55,899 nucleotides of DNA from Candidatus Saccharimonadota bacterium (GTDB lineage: Bacteria; Patescibacteriota; Saccharimonadia; Saccharimonadales; OFTM59), in the NCBI GenBank assembly GCA_029260855.1, contig JAJDCK010000017.1, positions 1-55,899 of the forward strand, written 5' to 3'. The notes beneath the pieces are model-generated. The model had not been told where the DNA came from. It saw nothing but the letters and a program-made list of their open reading frames with translations, and did not search any database. Position numbers and translations under genes: made by a program. Below are positions 1-11,568 of the stretch, piece by piece. Each line of letters starts with the position of its first letter. Within the stretch, counting starts at the first letter, position 1.

Positions 1-251
1 ATCATGTAGTCAACAACTTTTTGCTTGTATTGTTTTTCAAAGTCATAGACCTTAAAATCAATGCCTAGCTGCACAGCTACACGTTTAGCGTCCTGAAAAT
101 CTTCTTTCCACGGGCACGGAAAACCAGGAATATCTTTCGTCCAGTTCTTCATATAAACACCCACAACGGTGTAGCCCTGCTTTTTTAGCAAGGCCGCCGT
201 CACTGAGCTGTCAACGCCACCACTCATTCCAACGAATACTGTCTCTTTCAT
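1..251 (-). CDS. mnmA: tRNA-specific 2-thiouridylase MnmA (5' part, runs off window)
   Basis: Reading leftward from the ATG at 249-251 gives about 83 codons that start MKETVFVGMSGGVDSSVTAA. This contains the PP-loop motif SGGVDSS of N-type ATP pyrophosphatases, followed by the MnmA-typical YMKNW segment. MnmA thiolates U34 of tRNA-Lys/Glu/Gln using sulfur relayed from a cysteine desulfurase, and one such desulfurase is encoded at 13.8-14.9 kb. The gene is truncated by the window edge. It lies 48 nt downstream of the surface-protein cluster on the same strand and may be co-transcribed with it. Family call is secure; the C-terminal half cannot be seen. Confidence 0.93.
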   Translation of the reverse strand, partial: MKETVFVGMSGGVDSSVTAALLKKQGYTVVGVYMKNWTKDIPGFPCPWKEDFQDAKRVAVQLGIDFKVYDFEKQYKQKVVDYM

Positions 252-299
252 AACAACCTATTCTAGCAGATGAGTCTAAACTATTGACTCTGGTGATGC

Positions 300-1172
300 T
301 TAGAAAGGGCGTTCGCCTTGGTCCAGGCGTTGGCGAATTAACTTTAATTCGTATCTTCTACCAAGCCAGAAAGTCATAATAATAAGTGGTATCAATGCTG
401 CCGCTGGTTGCCAAAGAAGCCTAACTGGTTGTTTACCTCCGTCAATAGCCGCGGCCTCGCCAACACCATCCTGACCTAACGGCCCGTTGCCGACACCGAC
501 TAGCTGTAAATATGCCACGGCGCCGCTGGCATCAACCGCTTTTACGATAATATTATATACGCCTGGTCGTTCGTATATATGCTCTATATCGAATGGTCCA
601 GGCGATGGTCTACTACTAAGATCAACAGGCTTTCCGTCGCCCCAATCTACACTGATAGCATACGGGCCTTGCCCGCCACTTAAAATAACCGGCCAGACTA
701 AGGACTGTCCTGGGTTGGCGCCACGCTTCGCAAAGTTACTGGTTAGCCCTACGCGAGAAACAGATCCGGGCCTTCCATCATTGAAGGTAACCCGTACAAT
801 ATTAGAGTCTGGACCTGGTTGATCCAGTTCATCATAAACACGGGCCACTAGTTCATTCAAACCGCTGAAAAGGTCAATCTGGACAGAAAAACTACCATTG
901 CTACACTGAGTAGAACCAGCAAAAACGTTATTCTTAAAGACTTTTATTAGCAAGTCGTCCTGGCAAATGCCAGCCACTGTAACAGGGAGATCGGCAAAAA
1001 TTTGACCATCGCGTGGTACGGATATGGTGGCTCCTACCGTTGGGGGTGGGCTACTTATACGCCCCTCCACGCCTATTGAGCCGCTATCCTCGGCGGCATA
1101 AATAGTCGAGCCAACTAAAACACAGCTAAGACATATGGCAACCAGTACCATTAATGTTTTAATATGGTGCAT
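300..1172 (-). CDS. Secreted, C-terminally anchored protein with PKD-like domain
   Basis: 290 aa. A signal peptide covers residues 1-27 (hydrophobic core, likely cleavage after YAA). Two beta-rich modules follow: an Ig/Glucodextran-like region around residues 45-130 with two Cys, then a PKD-like domain (about 145-225) with VDWGDGKPVDL and HIYERPGVYNIIVKAVD, which match the PKD signature (WDFGDG..., H.Y...G.Y.V...V.D). A membrane helix at about 255-272 precedes a short Arg/Lys-rich cytoplasmic tail. The protein is therefore displayed outside and held in the membrane. It is the last gene of the leftward surface cluster, 25 nt after the DUF916-like gene. Specific function unknown; adhesion or surface scaffold is an inference. 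Confidence 0.75.
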   Translation of the reverse strand: MHHIKTLMVLVAICLSCVLVGSTIYAAEDSGSIGVEGRISSPPPTVGATISVPRDGQIFADLPVTVAGICQDDLLIKVFKNNVFAGSTQCSNGSFSVQIDLFSGLNELVARVYDELDQPGPDSNIVRVTFNDGRPGSVSRVGLTSNFAKRGANPGQSLVWPVILSGGQGPYAISVDWGDGKPVDLSSRPSPGPFDIEHIYERPGVYNIIVKAVDASGAVAYLQLVGVGNGPLGQDGVGEAAAIDGGKQPVRLLWQPAAALIPLIIMTFWLGRRYELKLIRQRLDQGERPF

Positions 1173-1197
1173 GTTACAACTATATTAACATAAGGGT

Positions 1198-2205
1198 TTA
1201 GTGACGAACTTTTTTGTATTTGTGGCCAGTTGCGTGTTTCTTGACCCAACCAATCATCAAAACTATAAGAACAATAAACAGCGTAACGGCAAGCACAGAC
1301 CACCAAGGTAGGTACCAAAATACGCCACGTATAGTAAGAATTTCGCCACCATTACCGAAGCTAACGTTGGCTGTGGCTACATAGCGACCAGGCGTACCTA
1401 CACCGCTCACTGGATCCTTAAAAATTCGAGTGCTTGATGGTAAGATGTTGCTGCGTGGATCAGTGTCGTTAATCTCGTATTGATGTACTTGCTTACCTAA
1501 AGGGTTGGAAACGGTGACGCTCCCAAAAGGTTTCACGAACCCATTACCCTGGTTGCCTATGCGGATGCCAATTTCTTCTGGTTTAGCGCTGAAAATTGTC
1601 CCTGGCACATTCTTACGATAAAAGAGCACATCCTTTGCCTGGACTTGCTGGCGGATCTCGCCCGGGACCTCGATCATGACTATAGTTCCAACGCTGGCAG
1701 TAAGCGACACCTCGCCTGACTCAAGGGCTTTATTACTGGCCGGGATAGCCGCATAACGAATAACACCGTAGTATGCCCCGGGGGCTGCATCAACAGGTAC
1801 CTGCACGGGGATGTCAAAATTCTGTCTTTCGCCTTTTTTAAGATCCAGGTCCGTTACTCCGACCAGGAACGGCTTGATGCTGGGGGCCCTTCTGGTGTCG
1901 GTTTCAGGTAAAAGCTTGGGCTCGCCTGTTTCGCCGTCGGACTCAAAGTCGTTTACGAACACCTTCGCTACAATATCGCCGTTAGTAACATTTCTGACGC
2001 TCATTTTAATGATGTCTGCTTGACCGCGTTCAATACTGAGTTCTGTGCGCGTTGGTGAGATACTAAGCCCACTACCGGTACTACTATCAGATTGGGCCAG
2101 TAGAGTTACAGTAAGTCCTGTGATCGAGAACAAAGACACAAAAAAAACCAGTAGCAACTGTTTTAACATGCGCAAACCGGAAGTCCTGCCTTTATTGGTT
2201 CCCAT
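1198..2205 (-). CDS. DUF916-like surface protein with C-terminal membrane anchor
   Basis: 335 aa. An N-terminal hydrophobic signal (about residues 14-37) is followed by an Ig-like segment starting LSISPTRTELSIERGQ, with NVTNGDIVAKV and a GAYYGVIRY strand. This architecture resembles the WxL-associated peptidoglycan-binding DUF916/DUF3324 proteins of Gram-positives: Ig-like domains, then one transmembrane helix (about 302-322) and a basic tail ending KKHATGHKYKKVRH. The neighbours upstream are three paralogous secreted proteins, the arrangement expected of a surface complex. The start was chosen at the ORF-track ATG; an internal ATG twelve codons later is possible. Homology is judged by eye only and is remote. 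Confidence 0.6.
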   Translation of the reverse strand: MGTNKGRTSGLRMLKQLLLVFFVSLFSITGLTVTLLAQSDSSTGSGLSISPTRTELSIERGQADIIKMSVRNVTNGDIVAKVFVNDFESDGETGEPKLLPETDTRRAPSIKPFLVGVTDLDLKKGERQNFDIPVQVPVDAAPGAYYGVIRYAAIPASNKALESGEVSLTASVGTIVMIEVPGEIRQQVQAKDVLFYRKNVPGTIFSAKPEEIGIRIGNQGNGFVKPFGSVTVSNPLGKQVHQYEINDTDPRSNILPSSTRIFKDPVSGVGTPGRYVATANVSFGNGGEILTIRGVFWYLPWWSVLAVTLFIVLIVLMIGWVKKHATGHKYKKVRH

Positions 2206-2246
2206 AATTTATCTTAAGTTTACAACAACAAGTGGCATACATAAAA

Positions 2247-3302
2247 TTAAAATGCTGCTGTCGCTAAAAAAGTAAGTGTAGTGTTGTAAATACCTGGTGC
2301 TTGATTGGCGGATACGTTCACAAGATAGGAAACAGTAAACAGATTAAATTCTGTTGATAAGCTCGAGGAAGATAAACTAGTGCCGGGCTGAAACATAAAG
2401 TTGTTAGATAGGTTGTAGCTTGTGTCTGCGGTGGCCGTGCCGGGCCCTATCACATCCTGACCAACTGCTGGACTGGAGTTCGCCCTTAGGTTAATTCCGA
2501 ACTGACTGGTGCCTGGCAGGCTTGGTGACGGACTGCTTAATTCAGGGATAGTGTTGTTGCCTGAGGTCATAGTAACACCAAGCACGGTGACATTATAACC
2601 ACTTGGGTCGTTACTAGCCCCGGAGTATTGAGACGCCCCTGTGTTAGCTGTGGCCTTGCTAAGCTCGCTCAGGTTAATGTAAAAACCGCTGGCATCTGTA
2701 CAATCCAGTGCGACCGTTATGCCACTACAAAATGTAAGGTGAGGAGGCACAAAGGCATCTACGTTGAGTGGCTGATTAGTCGCGAAGGCAACACTCCCAG
2801 AATCATTGTGAGCACCAGTGCCGTCTGTGCTCCCATATGTCCTGATACGCACAAATGTTGAGCTTGCACCCGACGGGTTAACAATATCTTCAAAAACATA
2901 AGATGAAGGCACGATAAGCCCGGGCAAAGGCGGGCGAGTTATTACAAGCATGTTGGCGGTTGTGCTCCCTGGGTCAATCGCAAAACCAATATTTCCCGTC
3001 TGGTCATTTAGTATAGCCGCCGAAACATCAAGACCAGCCGGAGCACTACAAGGTATTTCATTTAAGGGGCTGTTAGAACAATACTCAAACACTATTGAAC
3101 CCATCACTGCTACGCTGGGCACAGTAATCGCAAAAGCATGTTGTGCTGTGGCGCCGGGAATGGCAGTTGATATAGCAACCGAGCGCGAATCAAGACTAGC
3201 CGCCAGTGCTGGTGCGTGTATGAATAACACAGACGCCACTATAGCAAGCAGTGTCTGTGTTTCGTGCAATGCTAGATTGATTTTATGAAGAAATCCTCGC
3301 AT
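2247..3302 (-). CDS. Secreted beta-rich surface protein (paralogue 1 of 3)
   Basis: 351 aa with a signal peptide (about residues 1-35, ending HAPALAA). It is rich in Ser/Thr/Asn/Gly and beta-branched residues. Two Cys pairs are visible (EYCSNSPLNEIPC and TFCSGITVALDC) and are placed as in the neighbouring 431-aa protein (EFCDTPLGTC; VFCVGSTT...DC). The C-terminal module (QFGINLRANSSP ... GIYNTTLTFLATAAF) recurs in the 431-aa and 256-aa genes and always ends in an aromatic residue. There is no transmembrane anchor, so it is probably held non-covalently, perhaps by the DUF916-like protein. No family is recognised; similarity to WxL-type surface domains is an inference. Confidence 0.7.
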   Translation of the reverse strand: MRGFLHKINLALHETQTLLAIVASVLFIHAPALAASLDSRSVAISTAIPGATAQHAFAITVPSVAVMGSIVFEYCSNSPLNEIPCSAPAGLDVSAAILNDQTGNIGFAIDPGSTTANMLVITRPPLPGLIVPSSYVFEDIVNPSGASSTFVRIRTYGSTDGTGAHNDSGSVAFATNQPLNVDAFVPPHLTFCSGITVALDCTDASGFYINLSELSKATANTGASQYSGASNDPSGYNVTVLGVTMTSGNNTIPELSSPSPSLPGTSQFGINLRANSSPAVGQDVIGPGTATADTSYNLSNNFMFQPGTSLSSSSLSTEFNLFTVSYLVNVSANQAPGIYNTTLTFLATAAF

Positions 3303-3345
3303 TAGTCATACTGTACTTCAGTTAAATGATTATGATTATATATGG

Positions 3346-4641
3346 TTAGAAGGTTGCGGTTGCGATGAAATCCGCCTGAACTGTATACGACCCGGTTGGC
3401 GTGGCCGCGGAGGCGGTAACCGCAAACTTTAAAATTAAAGCTTCGTCATCTACAACTTTTGTTGCAGAACCTGCAGAGCTAGCAATTGTGTCTGCAGCAG
3501 CGGTTGCGTCCCACGCGTATTGACCGGTGGTGGTGCCGGATACCATGTTGCTATCGGAAACATAAGTGTTGTTTGGTGCTGCTCCACCATCATAATCTAC
3601 ATCTCTAACCAAGTTATAGCTGCCTGAACCAAAATTACAGGTGTATGCAGTCGCGCTCACACAGTTAACTCCTGCAACAACCATCCCAAACTTTTCCGTT
3701 CCAGCCGTAAAGGTACCGGGCGTAGTCCCTTGAGCATTAAAACACTGGTCGGTCACCACAACCCCCGAACAAGCCGCGCCAGCCACCTTAAGTGTGCCGC
3801 TAGAGTTGTTGAGTATTGACTTGTAAGAAACCACAACACCATTAAGCGCATTGGTCCTGACCATAGCTATACCGTTAACGTTTGAGCCCCCATTACCTGT
3901 CGCAACCGGTGAGACGTTAGTAAAACCACTTTCTACATTTCCGATGTCTACCGTAGTACCTGTGATAGCACTACAATCGGCACCAGGAGTAGTGGTAGCA
4001 TCGTTAATTGTTGTGGATCCGACGCAGAAGACAAGGTTTTCCTGGACACGCGCATTAACCGTCAATGTCTGCGAGGTGCTTTGGGCAAAAACACCCTCCC
4101 ATACTAGCGTTGTTCCTGTGTCGCTATATATACGCATGCGAGTGTAGTAGCTCTTGTTAGCGACCGCGTTGTTGGTGATATCAGTTGGGCTTAGCGATAT
4201 TGTGGCCTCGTCTTTGCTAGCACCAGCGTCTGCAGTTGTTTTGTCAATCAAAATCTGATTGTCTGTGCCGCCGTTATCGCCTGATTGACGCGAAGCTGTG
4301 TTGCCGCCAGAGGTAAAGTTAGTAAGCGTAGCGGTCAACGAAACGGCAATGGTCGGGGTGTTGACGATAGTACAGGTGCCTAGTGGGGTATCACAGAATT
4401 CTATTTCAATGTGGTCTATGTTGGCTACATCTGCGGTCGTATCAAAAATCCAGGTGAGGTCCGTTGTTTGACTGGGGCGCGCGCTTGTGGATTGTAGCTC
4501 ACGTTCTGTAAGCGTTGGTGCAGCATGTGCCACGCCAGGCATAAATACAGGTGAGAAAACTGACAGCATTAATATGGTTGCGTATATTAGGGCTTCAAGT
4601 CTCTTCGCCCGAGCCTTCTGGCGAAACCAGTACTTACTCAT
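3346..4641 (-). CDS. Secreted beta-rich surface protein (paralogue 2 of 3)
   Basis: 431 aa. The Arg/Lys-rich N-terminus precedes a signal segment ending VAHAAP. Full-length similarity to the 351-aa neighbour is visible by eye: an IEFCDTPLGTC pair, YTRMRIYSDTG against FVRIRTYGSTDG, a LTVNARVQENLVFC segment, and the shared C-terminal domain ending GSYTVQADFIATATF. Thr, Ser, Ala and Asn content is very high and Lys is low, typical of a secreted beta-sandwich protein. An AAAGGA ribosome-binding site lies a few bases before the ATG. The 155-nt gap upstream suggests its own promoter. Function unknown. Confidence 0.7.
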   Translation of the reverse strand: MSKYWFRQKARAKRLEALIYATILMLSVFSPVFMPGVAHAAPTLTERELQSTSARPSQTTDLTWIFDTTADVANIDHIEIEFCDTPLGTCTIVNTPTIAVSLTATLTNFTSGGNTASRQSGDNGGTDNQILIDKTTADAGASKDEATISLSPTDITNNAVANKSYYTRMRIYSDTGTTLVWEGVFAQSTSQTLTVNARVQENLVFCVGSTTINDATTTPGADCSAITGTTVDIGNVESGFTNVSPVATGNGGSNVNGIAMVRTNALNGVVVSYKSILNNSSGTLKVAGAACSGVVVTDQCFNAQGTTPGTFTAGTEKFGMVVAGVNCVSATAYTCNFGSGSYNLVRDVDYDGGAAPNNTYVSDSNMVSGTTTGQYAWDATAAADTIASSAGSATKVVDDEALILKFAVTASAATPTGSYTVQADFIATATF

Positions 4642-4796
4642 TTTTGTTTCCTTTTGTTGATTTTAGTTATTTCAATACTACTTTTAACACAGCCCTGGTT
4701 ATAGCGCAAGCATTTTCACTGTATTTGTCCACAGTATTTACCTTTAAAAAGATAGCCGATGCTTAAAGCCAGCCACACACCAAACACCCCAGGAGG

Positions 4797-5486
4797 TTAG
4801 CGTGTTTGAAATGACTTTATGATCCCCCCAAGCTCTCGCCCGTCGCCACCTGCCGTTAAATCCTTATACACTATTAGATATCGAGCATGGGTGTTATCGG
4901 GTCGCCACAGCTCTATATACGGACTACCGCCTATTTGACTGATAACAACATCAAAGTTACTCCCGTCGCCCCTGCAAGTAAACGTGGTGTCGTTGAGTGT
5001 TACTGTTCGTATCTGCTTCTTTTCTTCATCCGGCAGCGCAGACCTACAGTGCTGGCTGATCCCGCCCACCACCTCAAAACCACCATCAGGTTTTGGCCTG
5101 ACGGGTTGAACATAAGATACATCTATTGATTGGATGGAGGGGTTTACGTAGATATTCAACTCGTGCTCAATCAAGGGGCCTCTAAACGACCGGTAAACGA
5201 ACTTGTTTACTGTTGTTTCTTTCGCGTCAGCAAGCCAAGTCTTGTTTGCCTGAAATTGAAAATATGCAGTTCTAAAAATCTCAACTGAGGGTGACTGTAT
5301 GCTGGTCTGTACCTCCGATATCGGCGCTAGGTTTTCTTGTCTCGTAAATACGCTCGTTGTCAACAACAAGACCACCAGCAAAACAGGCGTGCCGGCAACT
5401 AGCCCAACCATAAACCACTTGCCATGTGCAATCAATTTATGTCGGCGTTTGCTCGGGTGATCTATACGATAACTCTCTTCAAACAC
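4797..5486 (-). CDS. Membrane-anchored extracytoplasmic protein, PsbP-like
   Basis: 229 aa. A basic cytoplasmic stretch of about 24 residues is followed by one transmembrane helix (about 25-48) and an extracytoplasmic domain of about 180 aa. The pattern of a short aromatic start (AYFQFQANKTWLAD), beta strands and a terminal GGIIKSFQTR helix recalls the PsbP/MOG1-like fold also suspected at 24487 and 44150. Two Cys (SQHCRS and FTCRGDG) could form a disulfide. It sits inside the surface cluster between two paralogous secreted proteins and may serve as an assembly or anchoring factor. No confident family assignment. Confidence 0.6.
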   Translation of the reverse strand: MFEESYRIDHPSKRRHKLIAHGKWFMVGLVAGTPVLLVVLLLTTSVFTRQENLAPISEVQTSIQSPSVEIFRTAYFQFQANKTWLADAKETTVNKFVYRSFRGPLIEHELNIYVNPSIQSIDVSYVQPVRPKPDGGFEVVGGISQHCRSALPDEEKKQIRTVTLNDTTFTCRGDGSNFDVVISQIGGSPYIELWRPDNTHARYLIVYKDLTAGGDGRELGGIIKSFQTR

Positions 5487-5558
5487 GATAGTTATATCCT
5501 GATTTAGCTTAGCATATATAAATCTGACCGGGCACTAGCGACGAGAGACCTAGCCGGC

Positions 5559-6329
5559 TCAATAAGTTACAACCGCAACCAGGTCGTGCTCCATCCGATA
5601 TGTGCCACCTGCAGTAATGTTGCTGATGTTTGCGATATACGAGATCGTATAGTCGGTACGGCCAACAGCTTGCCTACCAATGGTTGCCTGTGAACGCGCA
5701 ATAGTATCGCCCACACCGTAGGCGTATTCATTCGGGTCATCATAGTCACGCTCACCCCCCGGTCCATCTCCAAACGCCTGCCCATCAGCATAGCTATCAT
5801 CAGGCACATTAACGGGATCGGCGCCGAAGGTCGCAGGAGACGTATTGGCAACCAGATTGATGCCAAACTCCTCTGTTCCTGGGCTGGACGCGCCAGTAGT
5901 AAGTTTGGGGCTCAATACCGCCCCTCCCTCACTTGTAAGCGACTGGCTCATCGTCTTAACAAAGTAGCTACTTGATAAATACGTCCGGATCCAAAACACT
6001 CCGACTCCAGTTCCTGTTGACGAGCTACTTAATGTCCCCAGATCGACCACCGTACTATTTACAAACATTTCCAAGTAGGGTGCGTTGGGAGTATAGAACC
6101 CCGCCTCAACGTCATAATTAGTACTAGAAGAAAGGCCAACACCCAAGCTACCCAGACCAGCCTGGACGTTATAACTACCAGAGTTCAGGTCCACCTCGCC
6201 TCCACTACCAAAATACGCTTCTTCAACGCGATAGCTATTTGAAGAAGATTGAGCCCCAACTCTAATCGGAAGCAGTGCGCCGATTACCAATAACACGATC
6301 AGTGTTCTTACGTGTCTCTTTTGTCTCAT
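5559..6329 (-). CDS. Secreted beta-rich surface protein (paralogue 3 of 3)
   Basis: 256 aa with a signal peptide ending about residue 26 (RVGAQSS). A short repeat-like N-terminal region (SSNSYRVEEAYFGSGG, SGSYNVQAGLGSLG, SSTNYDVEAGFY) is followed by the module shared with the two larger paralogues: VDLGTLSSSSTGTGVG, EEFGINLVANTSP and a closing strand GTYRMEHDLVAVVTY. It lacks the N-terminal Cys-containing part of the other two. It is the first gene of the leftward surface cluster, with a GGGAAGGGA ribosome-binding site, and is divergent from the fibre-like gene at 6430. A shadow ORF (5567..5866) in another frame is not real. Confidence 0.7.
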   Translation of the reverse strand: MRQKRHVRTLIVLLVIGALLPIRVGAQSSSNSYRVEEAYFGSGGEVDLNSGSYNVQAGLGSLGVGLSSSTNYDVEAGFYTPNAPYLEMFVNSTVVDLGTLSSSSTGTGVGVFWIRTYLSSSYFVKTMSQSLTSEGGAVLSPKLTTGASSPGTEEFGINLVANTSPATFGADPVNVPDDSYADGQAFGDGPGGERDYDDPNEYAYGVGDTIARSQATIGRQAVGRTDYTISYIANISNITAGGTYRMEHDLVAVVTY

Positions 6330-6429
6330 TCCCTTCCCATTATTGATTAATTACCCACTTTGTGCAATCTGTTTATGTTTTTCGGTTTGCAATGTATTAT
6401 GAAGAGATTAGTGGCGGTCAAGAACAAAT

Positions 6430-7413
6430 ATGGACACATCACCTGAAGACAAAGAAATAAACTCCCTCGAGGACAGTAGTGTTGGCTCAAGCCAATCGAG
6501 TAGTGACGGCCCAACAAATAAGCCCAAGCAAGACACAGAACAACGCAACAGGCCCAAGAACGAAAAAATTAACCAACGAATTCAAAATCTAATAACAAGG
6601 GTTAATATATACCTCTTATTGTTTGTCCTTGTGGTGATTATAGCGGCAAGTATTGTGTTTATCAGTTTACAGCAGAATAAAAAGGAGCTGAGGGAGGCTG
6701 ATATTGCGGCAACGCAACTAACCGCAGAAGAACTAAAAGAGCTGGGGATTAACGATACGAAGGTTGGTGACCCCAAGCAAACACTTACAATTGAGTCTAA
6801 TGCTATTTTCACTGGTCAAGCGCTGGTCCGTGGCAACCTTGATGTGGCCGGGGAAATCAAAGTAGGCTCTGCTTTGAATTTGCCAGGCATAAACGTTTCA
6901 GGTGCAAGTACGCTAGGCCAGGTTGCAGCCAACGATCTTACGGTTGCAAACAGCGCGTCAATACAAGGCCAATTGAGCGTCCAACGCACGCTATCCGTAG
7001 CTGGTAGCGCGTCTTTCGGTGGCAGTATTACCGCACCACAACTAACAATCACGATTCTGCAAATTAATGGCGATTTGCAATTAAATCGACATATAGATGC
7101 TGGGGGGCAGACACCAAGCCGGACAAACGGCAGCGCTCTTGGCGCGGGCGGCACCAGTTCTATCAGCGGCACAGACACGGCAGGCACATTGAGCGTTAAC
7201 ACAGGCGGCGGTCCACCGGCTGGTTGCTTTGCAACCATTACCTTTGCACAAGCATTCAGAGATACTCCCCACGTAGCAGTCACCCCAGTAGGGTCCGCGG
7301 GCGGCACCCTTAATTATTATGTAAACCGGTCTAGTGCAAGCTTTAGCATCTGCACCGCGACACCTCCTCCCGCAGGCGTCTCGTTCGCTTTTGACTACGT
7401 TATTATTGACTAG
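6430..7413 (+). CDS. Type II membrane protein with fibre-like repeats and C-terminal receptor-type domain
   Basis: 327 aa. Residues 1-57 are charged and disordered; a transmembrane helix spans about 58-80; a short coiled coil (QQNKKELREADIAATQL) follows. Residues about 115-205 consist of short repeated beta units (GNLDVAGEIKVG, ISGAST-like LGQVAANDLTV, SASIQGQLSVQRTLSV), as in bactofilin-like or phage-fibre beta-helical shafts. After a Gly/Ser/Thr linker the last 70 residues (PPAGCFATITFAQAFRDTPHVAVTP ... AFDYVIID) resemble H-type-lectin or tail-fibre tip domains, with two Cys likely bridged. This suggests a surface fibre anchored by its N-terminus. Divergent from the surface cluster. Role in host contact is an inference. 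Confidence 0.65.
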   Translation: MDTSPEDKEINSLEDSSVGSSQSSSDGPTNKPKQDTEQRNRPKNEKINQRIQNLITRVNIYLLLFVLVVIIAASIVFISLQQNKKELREADIAATQLTAEELKELGINDTKVGDPKQTLTIESNAIFTGQALVRGNLDVAGEIKVGSALNLPGINVSGASTLGQVAANDLTVANSASIQGQLSVQRTLSVAGSASFGGSITAPQLTITILQINGDLQLNRHIDAGGQTPSRTNGSALGAGGTSSISGTDTAGTLSVNTGGGPPAGCFATITFAQAFRDTPHVAVTPVGSAGGTLNYYVNRSSASFSICTATPPPAGVSFAFDYVIID

Positions 7414-7581
7414 CTGGCGGGCCGGTTCATAGAATCGTTTCAAGACTACGACGCCGGCTGTTGCCCACTAACGATAACAGGCGGCGCCCCTGACTAAAGC
7501 GTATCTTGGACTGCGTCGGAATTGTTCAAGCCTAAGCGCCAAGGACACTAATAAGAAAATACGATTGGCGCATAGCTAAGC

Positions 7582-7889
7582 TCACACGTCTAGGAATACG
7601 ATGACTTTGTCTTTTTTGACGTGCATGATACCGCGGTTAATTGGAATTTTTTCATCATTTTTGCCGGTGCGAACTATAATATCGCAGGCACTTAGCAGTG
7701 TCATGAAGTTATGATGGTGTGGCAAAATATCAAATGCTCCCGTTTCGTTTACCGCCGATATACTCTGTGCATCACCGTCGTAGTAGGTTTTGAACGGTGC
7801 GTATATTTTGACATGCATACGCTTGCCGTCATAAGCAGTCGCACCTGGTTCAATAGTACTCTTTGTCTTTTGGATTAACCCTTCTGGCA

Positions 7890-7890
<1 letters not shown>
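7582..7890 (-). CDS. atpC: F1-ATPase epsilon subunit (beta-sandwich domain only)
   Basis: 102 aa. The central part matches the N-terminal beta-sandwich of epsilon: MHVKIYAPFKTYYDGDAQSISAVNETGAFDILPHHHNFMTLL corresponds to the usual ...GPHAPFLTAL segment. The usual 45-50 residue C-terminal helical hairpin, which mediates inhibition in many bacteria, is missing; the protein stops after VIVFLDV. It overlaps atpD by 1 nt. The N-terminus carries about 20 extra residues. As last gene of the F1 operon its position is canonical. Loss of the inhibitory helices would fit an enzyme working in the hydrolysis direction, but that is inference. Confidence 0.85.
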
Positions 7891-10056
<2,166 letters not shown>

Positions 10057-10060
<4 letters not shown>

Positions 10061-11568
10061 TTTTCAGCCTCAACGCTTTCTTTATGGTCTTCGTCTTTGG
10101 CAGTTACGGTCGGTGTGTTTTGCCTAGGCTGCTTTCTGTCGCCCATTAATTCCATCGTGCAACTTTTCTCAAGATCATCACGGACCTTTTCGTACTGGTC
10201 GTCATTTTTTATCTTTTGCGCAGCTTCGCGAACCCCATTCTTGAGTTTAGGCACATCAAGTACGCCTTGTTTTTCTATATTTAAAACAATGTCGAGCATT
10301 AGTTGTTGCTCTATCAAAGAATACGTGTCAGAAGGATTTTGTGTCAGCAACTCGAGGATCCGTCTGCCTGTTTCCAGAGTATGTCGGGACTCGATGGCTA
10401 GTTCTGATCCAAAATGTGAAAACTCTTCGGCCTGACGATAATCAGCCAGCAGCTTAAGAGCCTGAGCAGCTATGGATTTTTGTCTTTTAGTATGACCTGA
10501 ACCACCGACGCGAGTGACCGAAAGGCCCATACTAAGAGCTGGGCGGACACCATTACGAAAAGTGTCCATATCCAAAATCCATTGTCCGTCAGTTATTGAC
10601 ATTATATTGGTCGGCAAATATGCAGTTATGTCGCCCCCGGCAGCATTAACCAGAGGTATGCTCGTAAGGTGTTTGCCATTTTTCTCCAGACGACCAGCCC
10701 TTTCAAGCAAGGATGAATGGGCATAAAACATATCGCCCGGATACGAGTCGCGACCTGGGCTAACCCCCGATAGTAGTGCAACTTCACGGTAGGCGTGAGC
10801 ATGACTGGTCAAATCATCATAAATAATTATAGTGTCCTGGTTTTGTTCTTGCCACAGATATTCAGCCATAGCGCATGCCACATAAGGCGCCAGATAACTC
10901 ACTATAAGTGATTCAAACATAGTAGAGACGACCACTATGGCTTTTTCTAGCCCGCCGTTTTCCTCTAAGCGACTCAGCAGCATGTCCACATCGCTTCGCC
11001 GTTTCGCGATCAACGCATAAACAACCACCTGCTCTGTGTTCTTCTGGTTAATCGTCAGCTGGGTTACGAGCGTGCTTTTACCTGATTTGCTGTCCCCCAA
11101 CAAAGCCATACGCTGCCCTCGTACAATGGGGAACAGTGCATCTATAGCGATGACCCCGCTTTCTAGCTGGGTATCGAGCAGTTTTCGCTGATAGAGTGGT
11201 GGCGCCGTATTAAAGACCGGCCATGTCGCGTCCGCAGCTATGGGGCCTTTGCCGTCAAGAGGCTCACCCGTTACCGACACGACTCGTCCTATGAAGTCCT
11301 TACCAACCTTGCACACCAGCTCTTGATGCTGCACTACAGCTACTAGACCCACCGATACCGGTACCGTGCCTAGGTGTAAAACAACCACGTGATCGTTCAG
11401 TACCTGATGAACAAAGCCCTTGCTGCCATCTTCAAACATAACCAGCGCATGTATGGCGCACGGCTGTAGCCCCTGCACCCTGATCAGGAACTTGTCAACC
11501 GCTATAACTTCTCCTACCGGGTGCCCCGAGTCAACCAGACGACTAAAGTGCTGATTGGTCGCGCTCAC
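10057..11568 (-). CDS. atpA: F1-ATPase alpha subunit (non-catalytic)
   Basis: 503 aa. P-loop GDSKSGKST replaces the usual [53 protein letters not shown] and the arginine-finger segment [10 protein letters not shown] match alpha-subunit signatures. A charged, low-complexity tail (about 35 residues, ending [13 protein letters not shown]) extends past the family norm. The N-terminal crown domain is present but divergent. It overlaps atpH by 4 nt and atpG by 4 nt, so the F1 genes form a translationally coupled unit. Confidence 0.95.

Noticed and set aside
7414-7581. Terminator between the fibre gene and atpC
   Set aside because: A GCGCCA/TGGCGC pair exists but with a loop over 20 nt and no T-tract; too weak to call.
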